Origin: Heliocidaris tuberculata
Taxonomy: Eukaryota > Echinodermata > Echinoidea > Camarodonta > Echinometridae
Direction of reading: 5' to 3'
Length of the DNA stretch: 64,000 nucleotides
NCBI GenBank assembly: GCA_025618425.1
Contig: CM046836.1
Span: 10,825,004 to 10,889,003 of the forward strand
The translations under genes were made by a program, and so were the position numbers. This document shows, one piece after another, positions 1 to 10,450 of the stretch; the first letter of the stretch is position 1, and every line of letters starts with the position of its first letter. The notes below the pieces were generated by a model. It was given only the letters and a program-made list of their open reading frames with translations, was not told where the DNA came from and ran no database searches.

Positions 1-299
1 CAGCAGACGATGTCCCCTATACTTTGAGTGTAGGGCTCCTAATTTTGGTTGTGCGGCCGCATCAACTGCTCGCATAGAGCCGTGCTATATCCACGTGGTA
101 GAGATTGATGCTTAGGGTCCAGCCACTGTGATTTGACACTGGCTCCGGCAAAGTTTGCTCTGTGATTGATATCTTCAAAGATACATGTACATGTTTTTTG
201 TTGGTGTGTAGGGTTAGGTAAGGGTTGTAATTGTGTATTAGGGAGGATGTCAGTCTTCTGCATCAACAACACTAGAAATAAAAAGAAGCAAATTTCATA

Positions 300-863
300 C
301 TGTCTTGAGGGTGAGCGAGAGAGAGAGAGAGAGATTAAAGGAGAGGAGAAGAGTTTTGTGTGCCAGACTTCTTTATATCCAACATAAAGGACTAAAACAG
401 TGATTTTCATCTTCTTCAATACACATTTCATATTTTTGTTTCCTGTACTTTTATACTTGTAGCTTTTTGGGCTTGAACTCACTCATCAGAGGGGAGAGAG
501 CTGGAGCAATGTCAGAAGGAGAAGGATAGAAATATAAGTGAAGGAAGGAGGGAGGTGATGTTAGACTTCTGCAGCTACAACGTAGAAGACTTTATAATTC
601 ATATTCTTCAACATGTATTTCACTATGTGTTTTCTTTGTACTTTACATGTAGCTCTCTGAGCTGGAGCTCACCCATTAGAAGGAGAGAGCCAGGCTCCTG
701 GAGCAACGTCAGAAGGAGAAGCATAGAAAAATAAATGAAGGGAAGAAGTAAGGGGGTTATCAGATTCTGCAGCTACAACGAAACATACATGTATAGGAGT
801 AAAAATTTCATCTTACTATTATGTATTTCACAATGCATTTTCTTTGTAATTTAATACATGTAG
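300..863 (+). repeat. Tandem decayed copies of the 5' half of the exon at 864
   Basis: The stretch of intron, acceptor and first ~75 bp of the exon at 864 is repeated upstream. Exon-like copies begin at 463 and 653, so spacings are 190 and 211 bp. The 653 copy keeps the acceptor and reads like the exon until CAG has become TAG at codon 9. The 463 copy drifts out of frame and stops soon after. The shared unit also includes the ...AGACTTCTGCAGC... intron piece. A GA tract at 313-335 replaces part of a still older unit. These are pseudo-exons. Confidence 0.8.
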
Positions 864-1046
864 CTTTCTGAGCTGGAGCTCACCCATCAGAGGGAGAGAG
901 CCAGGCTCCTGGAGCAGTGTCAGGAGGAGAAGGATCGGCTCCAGGAGGAGCAGGAACAGCTCCTGGGATCCACCAGGGAGAACCTGGAGCAGAAGATAAG
1001 GCTGCTAGAATCACGCTCACAAGAACAGCAGACCAAAGATGCAAAG
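864..1046 (+). CDS. CEP112: CEP112-like exon a (first in window)
   Basis: Starts after ...TACATGTAG and ends ...GCAAAG|GTTTGG, 183 nt, phase 0 at both ends. It encodes 61 residues beginning LSELELTHQRERARLLEQ, all charged coiled coil. Its 5' half is repeated in decayed form at 463 and 653. Upstream exons must lie outside the window. Confidence 0.75.
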
Positions 1047-4000
1047 GTTTGGTATATTTGATATAGATGGTATTGTTTGGGTGCTGTAAAGTCCTTGCTT
1101 AGTGAAGGCAAATTTTGTAATAATAGAAAATACAAAATGATCATTCTGATCTTTTATATTCAAGTAGAAAAATCCAGTGTACCAAATTTCTAAAAATCCT
1201 CTGTATAAATATGAATTATTTTGGCTTTTAAAAACAGTTACACAGTGACACGCTCATATCACAGAGAGAAATTTCATTATACACTTAAATGCATGTAATT
1301 TCCAGATTTGTTGATGTCAAGTTCAGCTGTATAACACAGATATATCCATGAAGACTATTATCAGATACACATAGATCCAGAGCCCATATATGATTATCAT
1401 TTAGAAACATACATAAAATCTGGTGCATATTACATGTTTCATGTGACAGTCACATACAAAAAAATCTGTATTTACCTCCTCTTTTTTTGTTTTTCTTCTC
1501 CAGGTTATCTTTGATCTTGAACAGCAGCTGCGTGATGTGAAGGAAGAAATGCTACAGAGTGATTCATTGAGGAAACAACAGCTGGTTGAATTGGGTCTAC
1601 TCAGAGAGGAAGAGAGACAGAAAGTACAGAGAGAACATGAAACAGAGGTTAGAATTATATGTGTATCATAATAACCATTCATGTGCTGTGGTTTGGAAAC
1701 CCATGATAAGAATTTAGGTTAATGTACATGTGTTTTTGTACAGCAATAGCCAATATTTTTCCTGAATCAGAAAACTGCTTCTTGCAACTGCATGTATTAC
1801 AATATACAGTACATGTACCTATAACTGAATATCTTCAGAGATACTTTGTACTCAATCTAACAATGACCAAATAAAATCAGAATTAGAAATGTTTACACTT
1901 TTTGCAATTCTGTGAAGAACACTGGAAGTGGCATTGTATGAGTTGAAAAAGTAGAAAGTTGGTTTTCAGTAGGATTAAATAAACCTATAAACCTATTGCA
2001 CTAATATAGTGATGATTGACAATGAGACTGAGATCAAGTATAATTCTGCTTCAATATTTGACAGGTAAGACAATTGAGATCTGAGATGGACCAGTACAGG
2101 ACAACGTTACAGAAAGAAAACAGTACGCAGATGGAACAAGCCATGAGACAGGTTAGATATTTCTTCTAAAGGTTTCTTTGGGAGAGAGTAATCACACTGA
2201 AGGCTTTGGATTTTGCATGATAGCTGGTATCCATTATTGGTAGTTTGTATTGAAACTTGATGAAATAGAAATTAGCCAAAACTAAACTTGAAGTCCTGTG
2301 ACTTGAATGTACTAATACATGTACTGTGCATGTCCTTGTAACAAACTCATTATTTATCTTGCTTGATGCTTTTCAGACTAATGAAAGACTAAAAGATATT
2401 GAGAGAGACTACTCTAATCGACTGGACCAATCAAACAAGGTAGGTGGATGCAGGGTCCTCATCAGTACATAATACCCTTGGTTTTAATAACAACGATAGG
2501 GCACTTCCGATCCCAAAGTCGAGCGTAAATTCTTCCCTGCAAGGACAGTTACAAGGATAATGAATATGTCAATGTATACTTTCAACCTCCAGACTTGTTT
2601 TGGTCCTCTCAAATCACCCCGCAAAGTAGTATTTCTTTTAATTTAAACCAAAGATAAACAATATTTTACCAAGAAGCCTGGGTGGATGTTCATTTACATG
2701 TCCTTCGGTGGTCACTCCTTATTGATAACTGTCTCACTGAAACTGATGATGTAAAGTTTATTTGCAAGAAGTGTGTATGAAAAAGAAGCATGTTACATTT
2801 ATGTTATTTAGCATTTAAAAAGGATTGATGTTAGATCACTTCAAAGTGTTATGGGCAGCAAGATAAGAAACTAAACAATGATCACATAATTGAGATTCCT
2901 TTGGAAATGAAACTTGTAATTCATACTATAATTTCTTTCAAAACATTTTTTAATGTAACACAATGAAGCATTTCACCTGAAACATATAATGTGGGTTTTT
3001 TTTCAACAATGTGAAATAGACTTGTGCAAAATTCAACAGCAGAAGATAGATCAAAATAATTGTGAATGGTATCCTTATATGAAGTGAGGGGAGGAATAGA
3101 ATCTGCTCTTGTAATTTTATCTGATTCAGTTGCAGCAGTTTGAGATGTGAAGACTTTTTGGCATGAAGATTTTAGCAGACAAAATCTGTGTGAATGTCAA
3201 GCTTGGGTACATCTCGTGTGTGAAATTTTGGATCACTCTGGTGGAAACTCATCAGAAATGCATGTTAAACAAAGTCAAAACAATCCTCAACTTATTGATT
3301 GATATGGCTGAAATGTTTTTTTGCTTTATTTACAGACCATTAAAGATCACCAGGAAACTATACATCAGCTCAGAGAAGAGAATCAAATGTAAGTATATGT
3401 TGTTTGGCATTTATTATCACTTTGTACATGCATTTATTCAAACCTTCTGTGCCACTATGTTAACTCATTATTGTACCTGTATAAGCTGACTCTTCTGCGC
3501 ACAGATATTTTCATGGATGATAGGGACACAGACATGGCATCTGTAGTTTCACAATAATTAACACAGGCTACTTACAAAACGTTTTTGTATGCTGTTTTTT
3601 ATTTTATTTATTTATTTATTTATTTATTTCTGATCTTTTGTCAGGGTAGCCCATTCACCATTAAGTAGTGGTCTTCCATGGGGCCCTGAATAATAATAAA
3701 CATATTTACATCAAAATGCAGAACGTATATACAGAATAGTTCAAAATAAAAATCCTCAGTAAAATTAGAGAGTGCAAACAAAGCAATAATAGACGTGGCG
3801 CAAACGAATACTCATTTGAAAAATAAACAAATATCAGTAAACTAGCTCAACTGTAATGCCAATATGAAAATATTGATTCAGTCGCAAATATGTGCACAAA
3901 TCATACTAATATTACAGAATAAGCACTGAGTGTATGTTAGGCTGAGTTATTCATAAATTACAACTTTGTTTAAACATCCTCTTAAATGAATATATTTCAC

Positions 4001-7000
4001 AGTGTTGCCTATTCATTAAATTCTCTGTCTTATGTAATTTTCTTATATTTCTTGTATAATTATTATGTATGTTTGTTAGGCGCCTTGAGCATCCCTTGGG
4101 ATGGATATGTGCTCATTATAAATGATGTTATTATTATTATTATTATTATGAACTGACAGAGGAAGCTGTTCTCATCGAATTATCGAGCTTATTCCATTCA
4201 AATATAGAAGATACAATTGGGCTACACTTATAACAATCAGTGTGAAATCTGGGCACGCGTAAACATCCACTGTCTCTTTGTCTAGTTAAATTTGCGAAAA
4301 TGAAGGCTTATACAGTAATCATAAGTTTCCTTTTATGTTCCATTGTCACATTGGGAATGAGATTGCTAATTTTCTCTACTTCAAAGGGAAATCCAACCTT
4401 AATAGCAAGTTGCTCTGAAAGAAAGAGAAAAAATCAGAGAAGCAGATTGGTGAACGTTTGAACGAAATTGGATAAGCAATAAGAAAGTTATGAATTTTTG
4501 AAAGTTGTAATCACTATGCATATGGGAATTTCAAATTGGCTGAATAGGTAATGTCACTGTGATGCAGCTGTGGACAACTCCCCCATTCGCTCTAACACAC
4601 AAAATGACTAAAATGTCACTTTTTTCAGAATGCATTACTCAGTAGGATCTTTTCGTTCATGAGGACCTATAACAATATGCTGTCTCCAATATATTTTGAG
4701 TACTGCCCCGAGGGTAAAAGCACCTCGAAGAAAAACGCAAATTAATGATATTTTTGTGTACGACAAATGGGAGAGTTATCCACAAAAATGTCACAGTTGA
4801 CTCACCCCATTGCCAATTTGAGATTCGCATAGATGTGGTGATCTCATTTTTCAAACATCCATAACCTTCTTATTCCTTGTCCGATTTCTTTCAAACTTTC
4901 ACCATCCTGCTTTTCTTATTTTTCTGCTTTCACACAAATTATCTTACTACCAAGGTTGGATTGCCCTTTAATCAATCATCTTTCTTGTATTTCCAATGTA
5001 CTAGAGCTAAATCAAACATGGAGCTGCAGCTCACCGAGACAGTGTCTAAACTGGAAGATGAAAAGGAGCTTCTACGAAAACAACACGAAGCCTACAACAA
5101 GGTATGCTCGAATTCAGCTCCTGCCCAATGTGGATTTTTAGATTTATCTCATCACTCGAAAACATGCCTGTGCATACGTATGTGTACATGATGTATATTT
5201 TGCTCACATACACTGTACATCACCCTTTGTATGCTTGTATAATATTGTTTTTGTATTAAAATTATTAAAATTATGATCAGATTCATTTTTGTATTACATT
5301 TATTCATGACATGTGTTAGAAAAGTGAACAGGTTAATTGATCAGTATGTTAGTTTTCATTTTAATGCACTCTCGAATGGATTTGAAATCTGAAAATTCCC
5401 AGTCTCTTTCATTCTTTGGTTAAAGGTTATGAAAATAATGGCTGTTGATAAAAGTAGATGTCGTGCACTGTCAATTTTTGCCTGAAATGGTTCTAAATGT
5501 AATGATCTGTTTGGGATTTGTCTGTGTAGGCTGTTCAAAGAGAGCTTAATGACCAGAGACAAAGGATTAAACAACTGGAGAGAAAGCTACAACAAGAAGA
5601 ATTAGATCACCAAGAAAAGGTAATATTGATATGGTCAACACTCCGCACATTCTTTTTTGGTATCTCCTTTTTCTGTCTCTCACTCTTTCTCTTTCTCTTT
5701 CTCTCTCTCTCTCCATCTCTCTTCTAAATCTTGTGGTCACTCTGTTGGTTTTTCTGTAACTCTCTCCTTTTCTTTGGTCTCTCCATTTGTCTTCCTATCT
5801 CTATGTTTATCTCTTTGTCCATTTGTCCCTCTCTCTCTCTCTCTCTCTCTTTGTATCTCTCCTGCCTCTCTGCATTTTTTTTTATTGAGACTGTCCCTTC
5901 TCTTTCTCTCTGTATGTTTGTTCATTGTCCCCTTTATCTCCATCTCTGTGTTTTAATGTGCTATTCACTGCATCATCCTCCTTCATTAATCTGAAAATAC
6001 ATGTACAAGTATGCGTATTCTCTTCCTTTCCCCTTTCAGTGCAGGCAGTGGAGAAAATGTGTACAGTTTTTCCCAAAATGTTCAAGTCAAAAGTAGTTGA
6101 AAATCTTATGCATTATCCTGAATTAACAACGTAGATATTTAAATCACATATACTCTATACTGATGTTGATAATTGAAAGGCATTGAACTGATTATTTTGA
6201 TTAAAGAGAAGGTTTAGTTCTGGTAAAGATGAAAAATAATTTGTGAGCTTTCTCATTCTCTTTATGTCAGTTTGGAAGAACATCATAGTAGAAATGTCCC
6301 CTAAAAAGGATTGCCCTTCAAAAGTCCTCATATTCGAAATATGGCAAGAAATAGGTGAAGTGTTATGCCGAACATTCATGCCACTTGTATGTACAGTCCC
6401 CTACATCCACTTCTGTGTATACATGTAGTGCATGTGCTTTTCAGCGAGATTTGGTCAATTTCTTATCATTTTGATGATTCCAAAACTTCACAGTATACAC
6501 TCGCTGTTATGTAAACATGATTAATCTTTCCCAATTGCTTTGAGACAGTTTCTTTTACAAAGTAATCGCATGACCAGAATTCAACTTTATCTTAAAATGT
6601 TCATTTCAGGCCTTACAGTTACAGCATAATTTTGAGCAGAGGAATCGAGGTCTACTGCCAGCATCCATCAAAGAGGTTAGTACAACTCGATCAATATTCT
6701 GCTTCCTTTGAGGATAATTCACACTTAAGGCAGTAGACCACCTGACAAATAATAATAATAATACAGTGGAAACTCGCTATAAAGAGCTCCGATATAACAA
6801 GATTCCTGATTTATAACAAGGTAATTATCATGGTCCCAAGGTCCTCGTCATAGTGGGTTTTCACTGTAGTAATAGTGGGTTCTTGTATCGTGCACATGTC
6901 TGTCAGACTTGACACTCCTGGCACTCCACAAATGCCCTTGATAGATGCAAAAGGGAACCACATCACCTACATATGCATCACACTGTTCACATAAAGAGCC

Positions 7001-7701
7001 ATTGCATATATGTATGTCAACTCCAGTTTGTATTTAATCATGTTTCACAGGTACTTAGTGATGTGGTTTTGGCGTCAGTAGTAATGAGCCCCTAGGAGGC
7101 AAAAGTCATGTAGAACCCTTGAAATAATTCATTTATTGAGAGGTTTCATGATACATTCTTTGCATTCCCCATGTAAAAATGAATATACAGTGGAAACTCG
7201 CTATAACGAGGACCTTGGGACCATGAAAATACCTTGCTATATCGGGAATCTCCTTATATCAGGGTAAAAAAACAACAAAAGAACATAAAGACGTGAGACC
7301 AGCAAAATTCCCTTGTTATATTGGGAATCTCGTTATATCTGAACTCTTTATAATGAGGTTCCACTGTATCAGCATTGAGCTTTGGCAAGTATTTTCAACA
7401 ATTTTTATTTCAAAGCAAGGTTTGTTTGATAGATTATGTTGATGTTTAAATGATGTTTGAATACAAGTATGATTATAGCATGATTAACATGAGAAGCTGA
7501 CTGAAATTTCTTTAAAGTGGCACTCCAGCCAATCATTTCCTTTCATTCTGTTGTATTTCTTTGTGTGTGCAGGAGTTAGATGCTACCATCCTATCCCTGA
7601 AGTCTCAGGTTACTACCCTGCAACAGAGACTGTTGGTTGTTCAGGAGGAGATTGATTTTAGGAATAAACACATTGCAAGATTCTCACCACCAAAGAATTG
7701 A
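864..7701 (+). CDS. CEP112: CEP112-like centrosomal coiled-coil protein, C-terminal third (9 exons)
   Basis: Joined exons 864-1046, 1504-1647, 2065-2151, 2377-2439, 3336-3388, 5005-5101, 5530-5619, 6611-6676 and 7573-7701 give 912 nt with no internal stop: 303 residues and a TGA. Every boundary is GT/AG and phases agree; the only split codon joins exons 5 and 6. The product is almost entirely Q/E/K/R/L heptad coiled coil, ending with the segment RGLLPASIKEELDATILSLK and a short S/P tail. That ending matches my recollection of the vertebrate CEP112 (CCDC46) C-terminus, a centrosome and spindle-pole protein of roughly 950 residues, so about two thirds of the gene lies before this window. Axin next door supports the call, because human CEP112 adjoins AXIN2. 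Many proteins have similar heptads, so the identity rests on the last two exons and on linkage. The frame of the first exon is inferred from exon 2. Confidence 0.72.
1504..1647 (+). CDS. CEP112: CEP112-like exon b
   Basis: Acceptor ...TTCTTCTCCAG|GTTATC and donor GAG|GTTAGA; 144 nt, phase 0/0, 48 residues of coiled coil (VIFDLEQQLRDVKEEMLQSD...). No start signal; internal exon. Confidence 0.78.
2065..2151 (+). CDS. CEP112: CEP112-like exon c
   Basis: Acceptor ...TTTGACAG|GTAAGA and donor CAG|GTTAGA; 87 nt, phase 0/0, 29 residues (VRQLRSEMDQYRTTLQKENS...). The exon's first bases read GTAAGA, which mimics a donor, but the open frame and the heptads continue through it. Confidence 0.72.
2377..2439 (+). 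CDS. CEP112: CEP112-like exon d
   Basis: Acceptor ...GATGCTTTTCAG|ACT and donor AAG|GTAGGT; 63 nt, phase 0/0, 21 residues (TNERLKDIERDYSNRLDQSN...). Short, but it keeps frame and heptad character. Confidence 0.72.
3336..3388 (+). CDS. CEP112: CEP112-like exon e
   Basis: Acceptor ...TTTATTTACAG|ACC and donor AAT|GTAAGT; 53 nt, entering at phase 0 and leaving two bases of a codon. Encodes TIKDHQETIHQLREENQ. The split codon is completed by the first base of the exon at 5005, giving Ile. Confidence 0.72.
3600..3690 (-). mobile_element. Non-LTR retroposon 3' tail (minus strand)
   Basis: Read on the minus strand the segment runs CAGGGCCCCATGGAAGACCA, then GGGCTACCCTG, and ends in a long (AAAT)n run at 3603-3629. 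This GGGCTACCCTG...(AAATAAAT)n layout is typical of CR1/L2-type LINE or dependent SINE 3' ends in invertebrate genomes. Only the tail is present. Confidence 0.5.
4020..4148 (+). mobile_element. SINE/LINE 3' tail ending in (ATT)n
   Basis: The segment contains GCGCCTTGAGCATCCC, then ATGGATATGTGCTCATTATAAAT and a TTA/ATT run to about 4148. The GCGCCTTGAGCA...TATGCGCTATATAAATG-(ATT)n pattern is a common deuterostome SINE/LINE tail. No tRNA head is seen upstream, so it is a 5'-truncated copy. Confidence 0.55.
4380..4971 (-). mobile_element. ~590-bp foldback MITE, family A
   Basis: The ends are inverted: CAAAGGGAAATCCAACCTT at the left and AAGGTTGGATTGCCCTTTAA at the right. The two ~295-bp arms are diverged inverted copies of one another (for example ATCGGACAAG...AAAGTTATGGAT in one arm and its counterpart in the other). 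It matches 27095-27685 in the opposite orientation over its whole length. The right end keeps TTAA and the left reads TTCA. No coding capacity. It lies in the intron just before the exon at 5005. Confidence 0.85.
5005..5101 (+). CDS. CEP112: CEP112-like exon f
   Basis: Acceptor ...CCAATGTACTAG|AGC and donor AAG|GTATGC; 97 nt that finish the split codon and add 32 codons (AKSNMELQLTETVSKLEDEK...). Using the next AG two bases later would hit a stop at once, which fixes the boundary. A foldback MITE ends 33 bp before this exon. Confidence 0.73.
5530..5619 (+). CDS. CEP112: CEP112-like exon g
   Basis: Acceptor ...TCTGTGTAG|GCT and donor AAG|GTAATA; 90 nt, phase 0/0, 30 residues (AVQRELNDQRQRIKQLERKL...), strongly coiled coil. 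Confidence 0.75.
5650..5935 (+). repeat. Pyrimidine-rich CT/CTTT tract
   Basis: A low-complexity CTCTCT/TTTCTC stretch inside the intron after exon g. Translations such as SLSLSL in several frames are artefacts of the repeat. Confidence 0.8.
6201..6595 (+). mobile_element. ~395-bp MITE, family B (TTAA-flanked)
   Basis: Starts TTAAAGAGAAGGTTTAGTTCTGG and ends CCAGAATTCAACTTTATCTTAA, so both the flanks (TTAA) and imperfect inverted ends are visible. It aligns along its length, same orientation, with 47440-47824. Non-coding. Its right end lies 15 bp from the CEP112-like exon at 6611. Confidence 0.8.
6611..6676 (+). CDS. CEP112: CEP112-like exon h
   Basis: Acceptor ...TTCATTTCAG|GCC and donor GAG|GTTAGT; 66 nt, phase 0/0, 22 residues including RNRGLLPASIKE, the most diagnostic piece for CEP112. 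A TTAA-flanked MITE ends 15 bp before the exon, so the branch point must lie in transposon sequence. Confidence 0.78.
6762..6868 (+). mobile_element. Short Tigger/pogo-like MITE
   Basis: Begins TACAGTGGAAACTCGCTATAA and ends in the imperfect inverse (GGTTTTCACTGTA), flanked by TA. The CAGTGGAACCTCGTTATAACGA-type end belongs to pogo/Tigger-like MITEs common in invertebrates. A longer copy lies at 7187. Internally deleted. Confidence 0.7.
7187..7369 (+). mobile_element. Tigger/pogo-like palindromic MITE
   Basis: Opens TACAGTGGAAACTCGCTATAA and closes ATAATGAGGTTCCACTGTA, both next to TA. Internal CTATATCGGGAATCT and TTATATTGGGAATCTCG repeat the same theme. Same family as 6762-6868. Lies in the last CEP112-like intron. 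Confidence 0.75.
7573..7701 (+). CDS. CEP112: CEP112-like terminal coding exon
   Basis: Acceptor ...GTGTGTGCAG|GAG; 42 codons and TGA (ELDATILSLKSQVTTLQQRL..., ending in RFSPPKN). The coiled coil ends about ten residues before the C-terminus. A foldback element starts 5 bp after the stop, and two decayed copies of this exon follow. Confidence 0.78.
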   Translation, partial: ELDATILSLKSQVTTLQQRLLVVQEEIDFRNKHIARFSPPKN

Positions 7702-7705
7702 TGAG

Positions 7706-7963
7706 GACATTGGGTGAATTCAAGTTCGGTGTTGAAAGCTGGTGTTGGTGTTGGGGCGAAACTAGCACCAGCCACAACACCGAACCTGAAATGAAGCTGG
7801 TGCTGGGATTGACTTCACTAGGTGTTGAGCTATCAATAATGTGATTGGTATTATTTTTATAAACCCGAATTCGGTGTTGGGGCTAGAATCAGCAGCCCAA
7901 TTCACGCTCTCAACACCAACACCAACACCAACACCAACACTGAACTTGAATCACCCATTGTCA
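7706..7963 (+). repeat. Foldback element immediately after the CEP112-like stop
   Basis: The left end GACATTGGGTGAATTCAAGT matches the reverse complement of the right end (GACAATGGGTGATTCAAGTT). Inside, GGTGTTGG and CCAACACC blocks continue the pairing, including a (CCAACA)n run near 7907-7940. The element begins 5 bp past the TGA, so if transcribed it puts a long hairpin at the start of the 3' UTR. Confidence 0.75.
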
Positions 7964-7979
7964 CAGGAAGTGTTTATGT

Positions 7980-8062
7980 TCAAGAGTCAGTAACTAACGT
8001 CCTGTCTCTTCAATTTCAAGTTACTACTCTGCAACAATGTATTAGTTCTTCAAGAAATTTCC
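7980..8062 (+). pseudogene. Decayed copy 1 of the CEP112-like terminal exon
   Basis: Aligns without gaps to the first ~60 bp of the exon at 7573, about 70% identical by eye. The core GTTACTACTCTGCAACA corresponds to GTTACTACCCTGCAACA, and similarity continues with one gap to TTCTTCAAGAAA. A little of the upstream intron is also matched. Not translatable as an exon. Confidence 0.7.
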
Positions 8063-8389
8063 AACCGGCACTCAATGCACTATCACACCCGCCCGCCCGG
8101 CACTAATTTCCCACTGACAAAGAAAAAATACTACGATTTTGACCTACGAACATGCAACTGTAATCTGACAGCACTCACAGCATTTATATGTACAAAGTAA
8201 ACCAAATACTAGTACAGTAGTTACATGTACAATGCTTAATGCTGCAGCTACAGTGCAGTGTGTACTGTGTAGATACATGATATTTTTTACTGTTTAACTA
8301 TAACTTATAAGCCCTGAACCCCCGTGGCAAGGTGTCGGGCGATGAAATTTCCACCACTCAAAAGTCCCTGGTGACAACCCTGCTTATCA

Positions 8390-8500
8390 TTTTCAACAGG
8401 CATAAGCTACATTTACCATCCTGTCATTCAAGCCTCTCATTCCTAAATTGTGTCTGTTAGACCTTCAGGAGGATATTTGATATAAATCATAAATACGTTC
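8390..8500 (+). pseudogene. Decayed copy 2 of the CEP112-like terminal exon
   Basis: Shows an acceptor-like TTTTCAACAG, then ACCATCCTGTCATTCAAGCC and CTGTTAGACCTTCAGGAGGA, matching ACCATCCTATCCCTGAAGTC and CTGTTGGTTGTTCAGGAGGA of the exon at 7573. There is a ~13-bp deletion between the blocks. Starts about 420 bp after copy 1. Confidence 0.65.
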
Positions 8501-10450
8501 AGGGGTGGATTGGGACTGAAATTGGATGGGGAATTTTGATGTGACCGGCCAGTATGATATATCTACGACCTGTATTGAACTGTTCATTGAACTTGGTCTT
8601 AAAGGGTACCAATCTCTAAAGAATATTTTACTCTGTATGTTAGAGGCTCCATGTCGTTATACTATTCAAGGTATGGGCTTTAAATATTACTTTTTTAGAA
8701 AGATGTTGCAAGTTTAATTACACTCTCTATAAGCGTAAAAGCGACTCGTGAGTAGACTACTCCATGCACTCTTATGCGCGAGCCCTTATCTTGGCGAGCA
8801 CGTATGGCACCTTCATGTTATCCTTTATTTCCTTCATACTCCTTAACTGTTGACCTATAAAATATGAGATAAAGTTCTATGAGATTGATTTTATACTTTC
8901 TAACTGTACAAAAACTATTTTTTTCATGTGAATGGTACGCTGTAAAGCCGACATTTGCAAGGTTTAACTGCATGTTAATCAATGCTTTTCTCCCACAGTT
9001 ATTTATCATTACATTCTTCACAAAACGATTGTTAAAATATGCCTATTCATAATTTCCTAAACTAGATTTCATTTTTGAACTCAAGAGAAGGCTGTTATTT
9101 TCAATTCTTTGGGTTAATTTTGCATAAGGAATTTTCACTGAGATGAATACTTCATTTTCAGTCTTGTTGCTATAACAATCAATGGCAGTGTTAATGTAGA
9201 CTTGTAATGTAGGTACGTGGGGATGGGAATGGGATTTGCTTTCAATTATGACATTTTGTTTACATCTGTTTTATCATTGTTGTACGTCTATAGAGCTGCT
9301 GAGTAATACTGAAATTTTCGAAAAAGACTAAAGACGTCGTACACAATACTCATTTTTACAGCTCCTAATTGTGTTTTGTGCTGTTGAATTGTTCAAGAAA
9401 CATGAATTCTCTCAACAAAATAAACATTAATTCCCTCAACAAAATATTGATTTTAGCCATTTTAGATGTGTAATCAGCAGTGCATGTACATTGTTTGTTA
9501 CAATTTTTGTGTTGTGATTTGAATAGAAGAAGCAATCAAGCATTGTTTTTTACCATAAGTGCAAAGACTGCCTTAAATGCTCTTCCAAAGCTCAAGCATA
9601 CAGCATGCTTCCCTACATGTATCCATATTTAGATTATTCTATGCCAAGGCATCAGAGATGAATTCATATGTATTTTCACAGACAATCAGGGGTTGAGTGT
9701 ATATTTACATAATATGCAATCAATTTATGAAAGATTGCAATTTTTCAGTATGATGATTCTGTTTCTATTTTTAAAAATACCATTTTGTGCAGTTAATTAT
9801 GTCTTTCTAACTAGATGCATTTTTGAAAAAAAATATTAAATAGTGTTTTTGTAGCATTTTCACCATTTTCCTTGTACATATGCATTCCATTTTTAAATGA
9901 AAGATATAATGTTCATAATGTAAATTGTAAAGCTTTTATACATGTACATTTGAATGCCCTTTTTTGCAATTTTTCAAGAATTTGTGAATATGTAAATATA
10001 TTTATTGCCATTTAAAACACATACCTTGGCTGCCTTGTTGTTGTTTTTGTTTCTTACTCGTGAAAGAATGTGTTGTGCCTTTATTCCTCTTGAGGTCTTG
10101 AGGTCTATTTACGGTACATTTAGGTAGAAGTAGTTTACTTATTACTTCATACATGCTTCACACAAAGAAAGAAATCTTATCTTCTGTTTTAAGATGCTGT
10201 GCTGATTTGATCTTGTCCCTGTGTGCAAATTTCTTCAATATTTCCAAGATTTGTATTTGAGTCATATCCACTGATATCACCCTAAAGCTATGTAAATGTT
10301 GGCTCTCTACATACTGTCGCTCTTCAGTCTACCTCAATAAATCTGCCCCAGGCATCAGAGATGAATTCATATATGCCTTTAAAAATCCTTACAAAATATC
10401 AATATTTATGGTTTTACTTACATGTATTATGCATATCTTATCTTTCTACT
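8500..10450 (+). other. AT-rich 3' flank, possible CEP112-like 3' UTR
   Basis: About 2 kb of AT-rich unique sequence. Candidate polyadenylation signals AATAAA occur at 9419 and 10336. A 22-bp word (GGCATCAGAGATGAATTCATAT) occurs at about 9647 and 10352. No further coding exon is seen. The transcript end cannot be fixed from sequence. Confidence 0.3.

Larger units (their letters stand above)
1047..3335 (+). other. CEP112-like introns between exons a-e
   Basis: Introns 1047-1503, 1648-2064, 2152-2376 and 2440-3335 are AT-rich and mostly unique. I see no repeat family, RNA gene or further open exon in them. The ORF at 3163-3489 runs across exon e in a different frame and has no domain. Confidence 0.5.

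Noticed and set aside
3163..3489. 108-codon plus-strand ORF overlapping a CEP112-like exon
   Set aside because: Uses a different frame from the validated exon and reads through its donor site.
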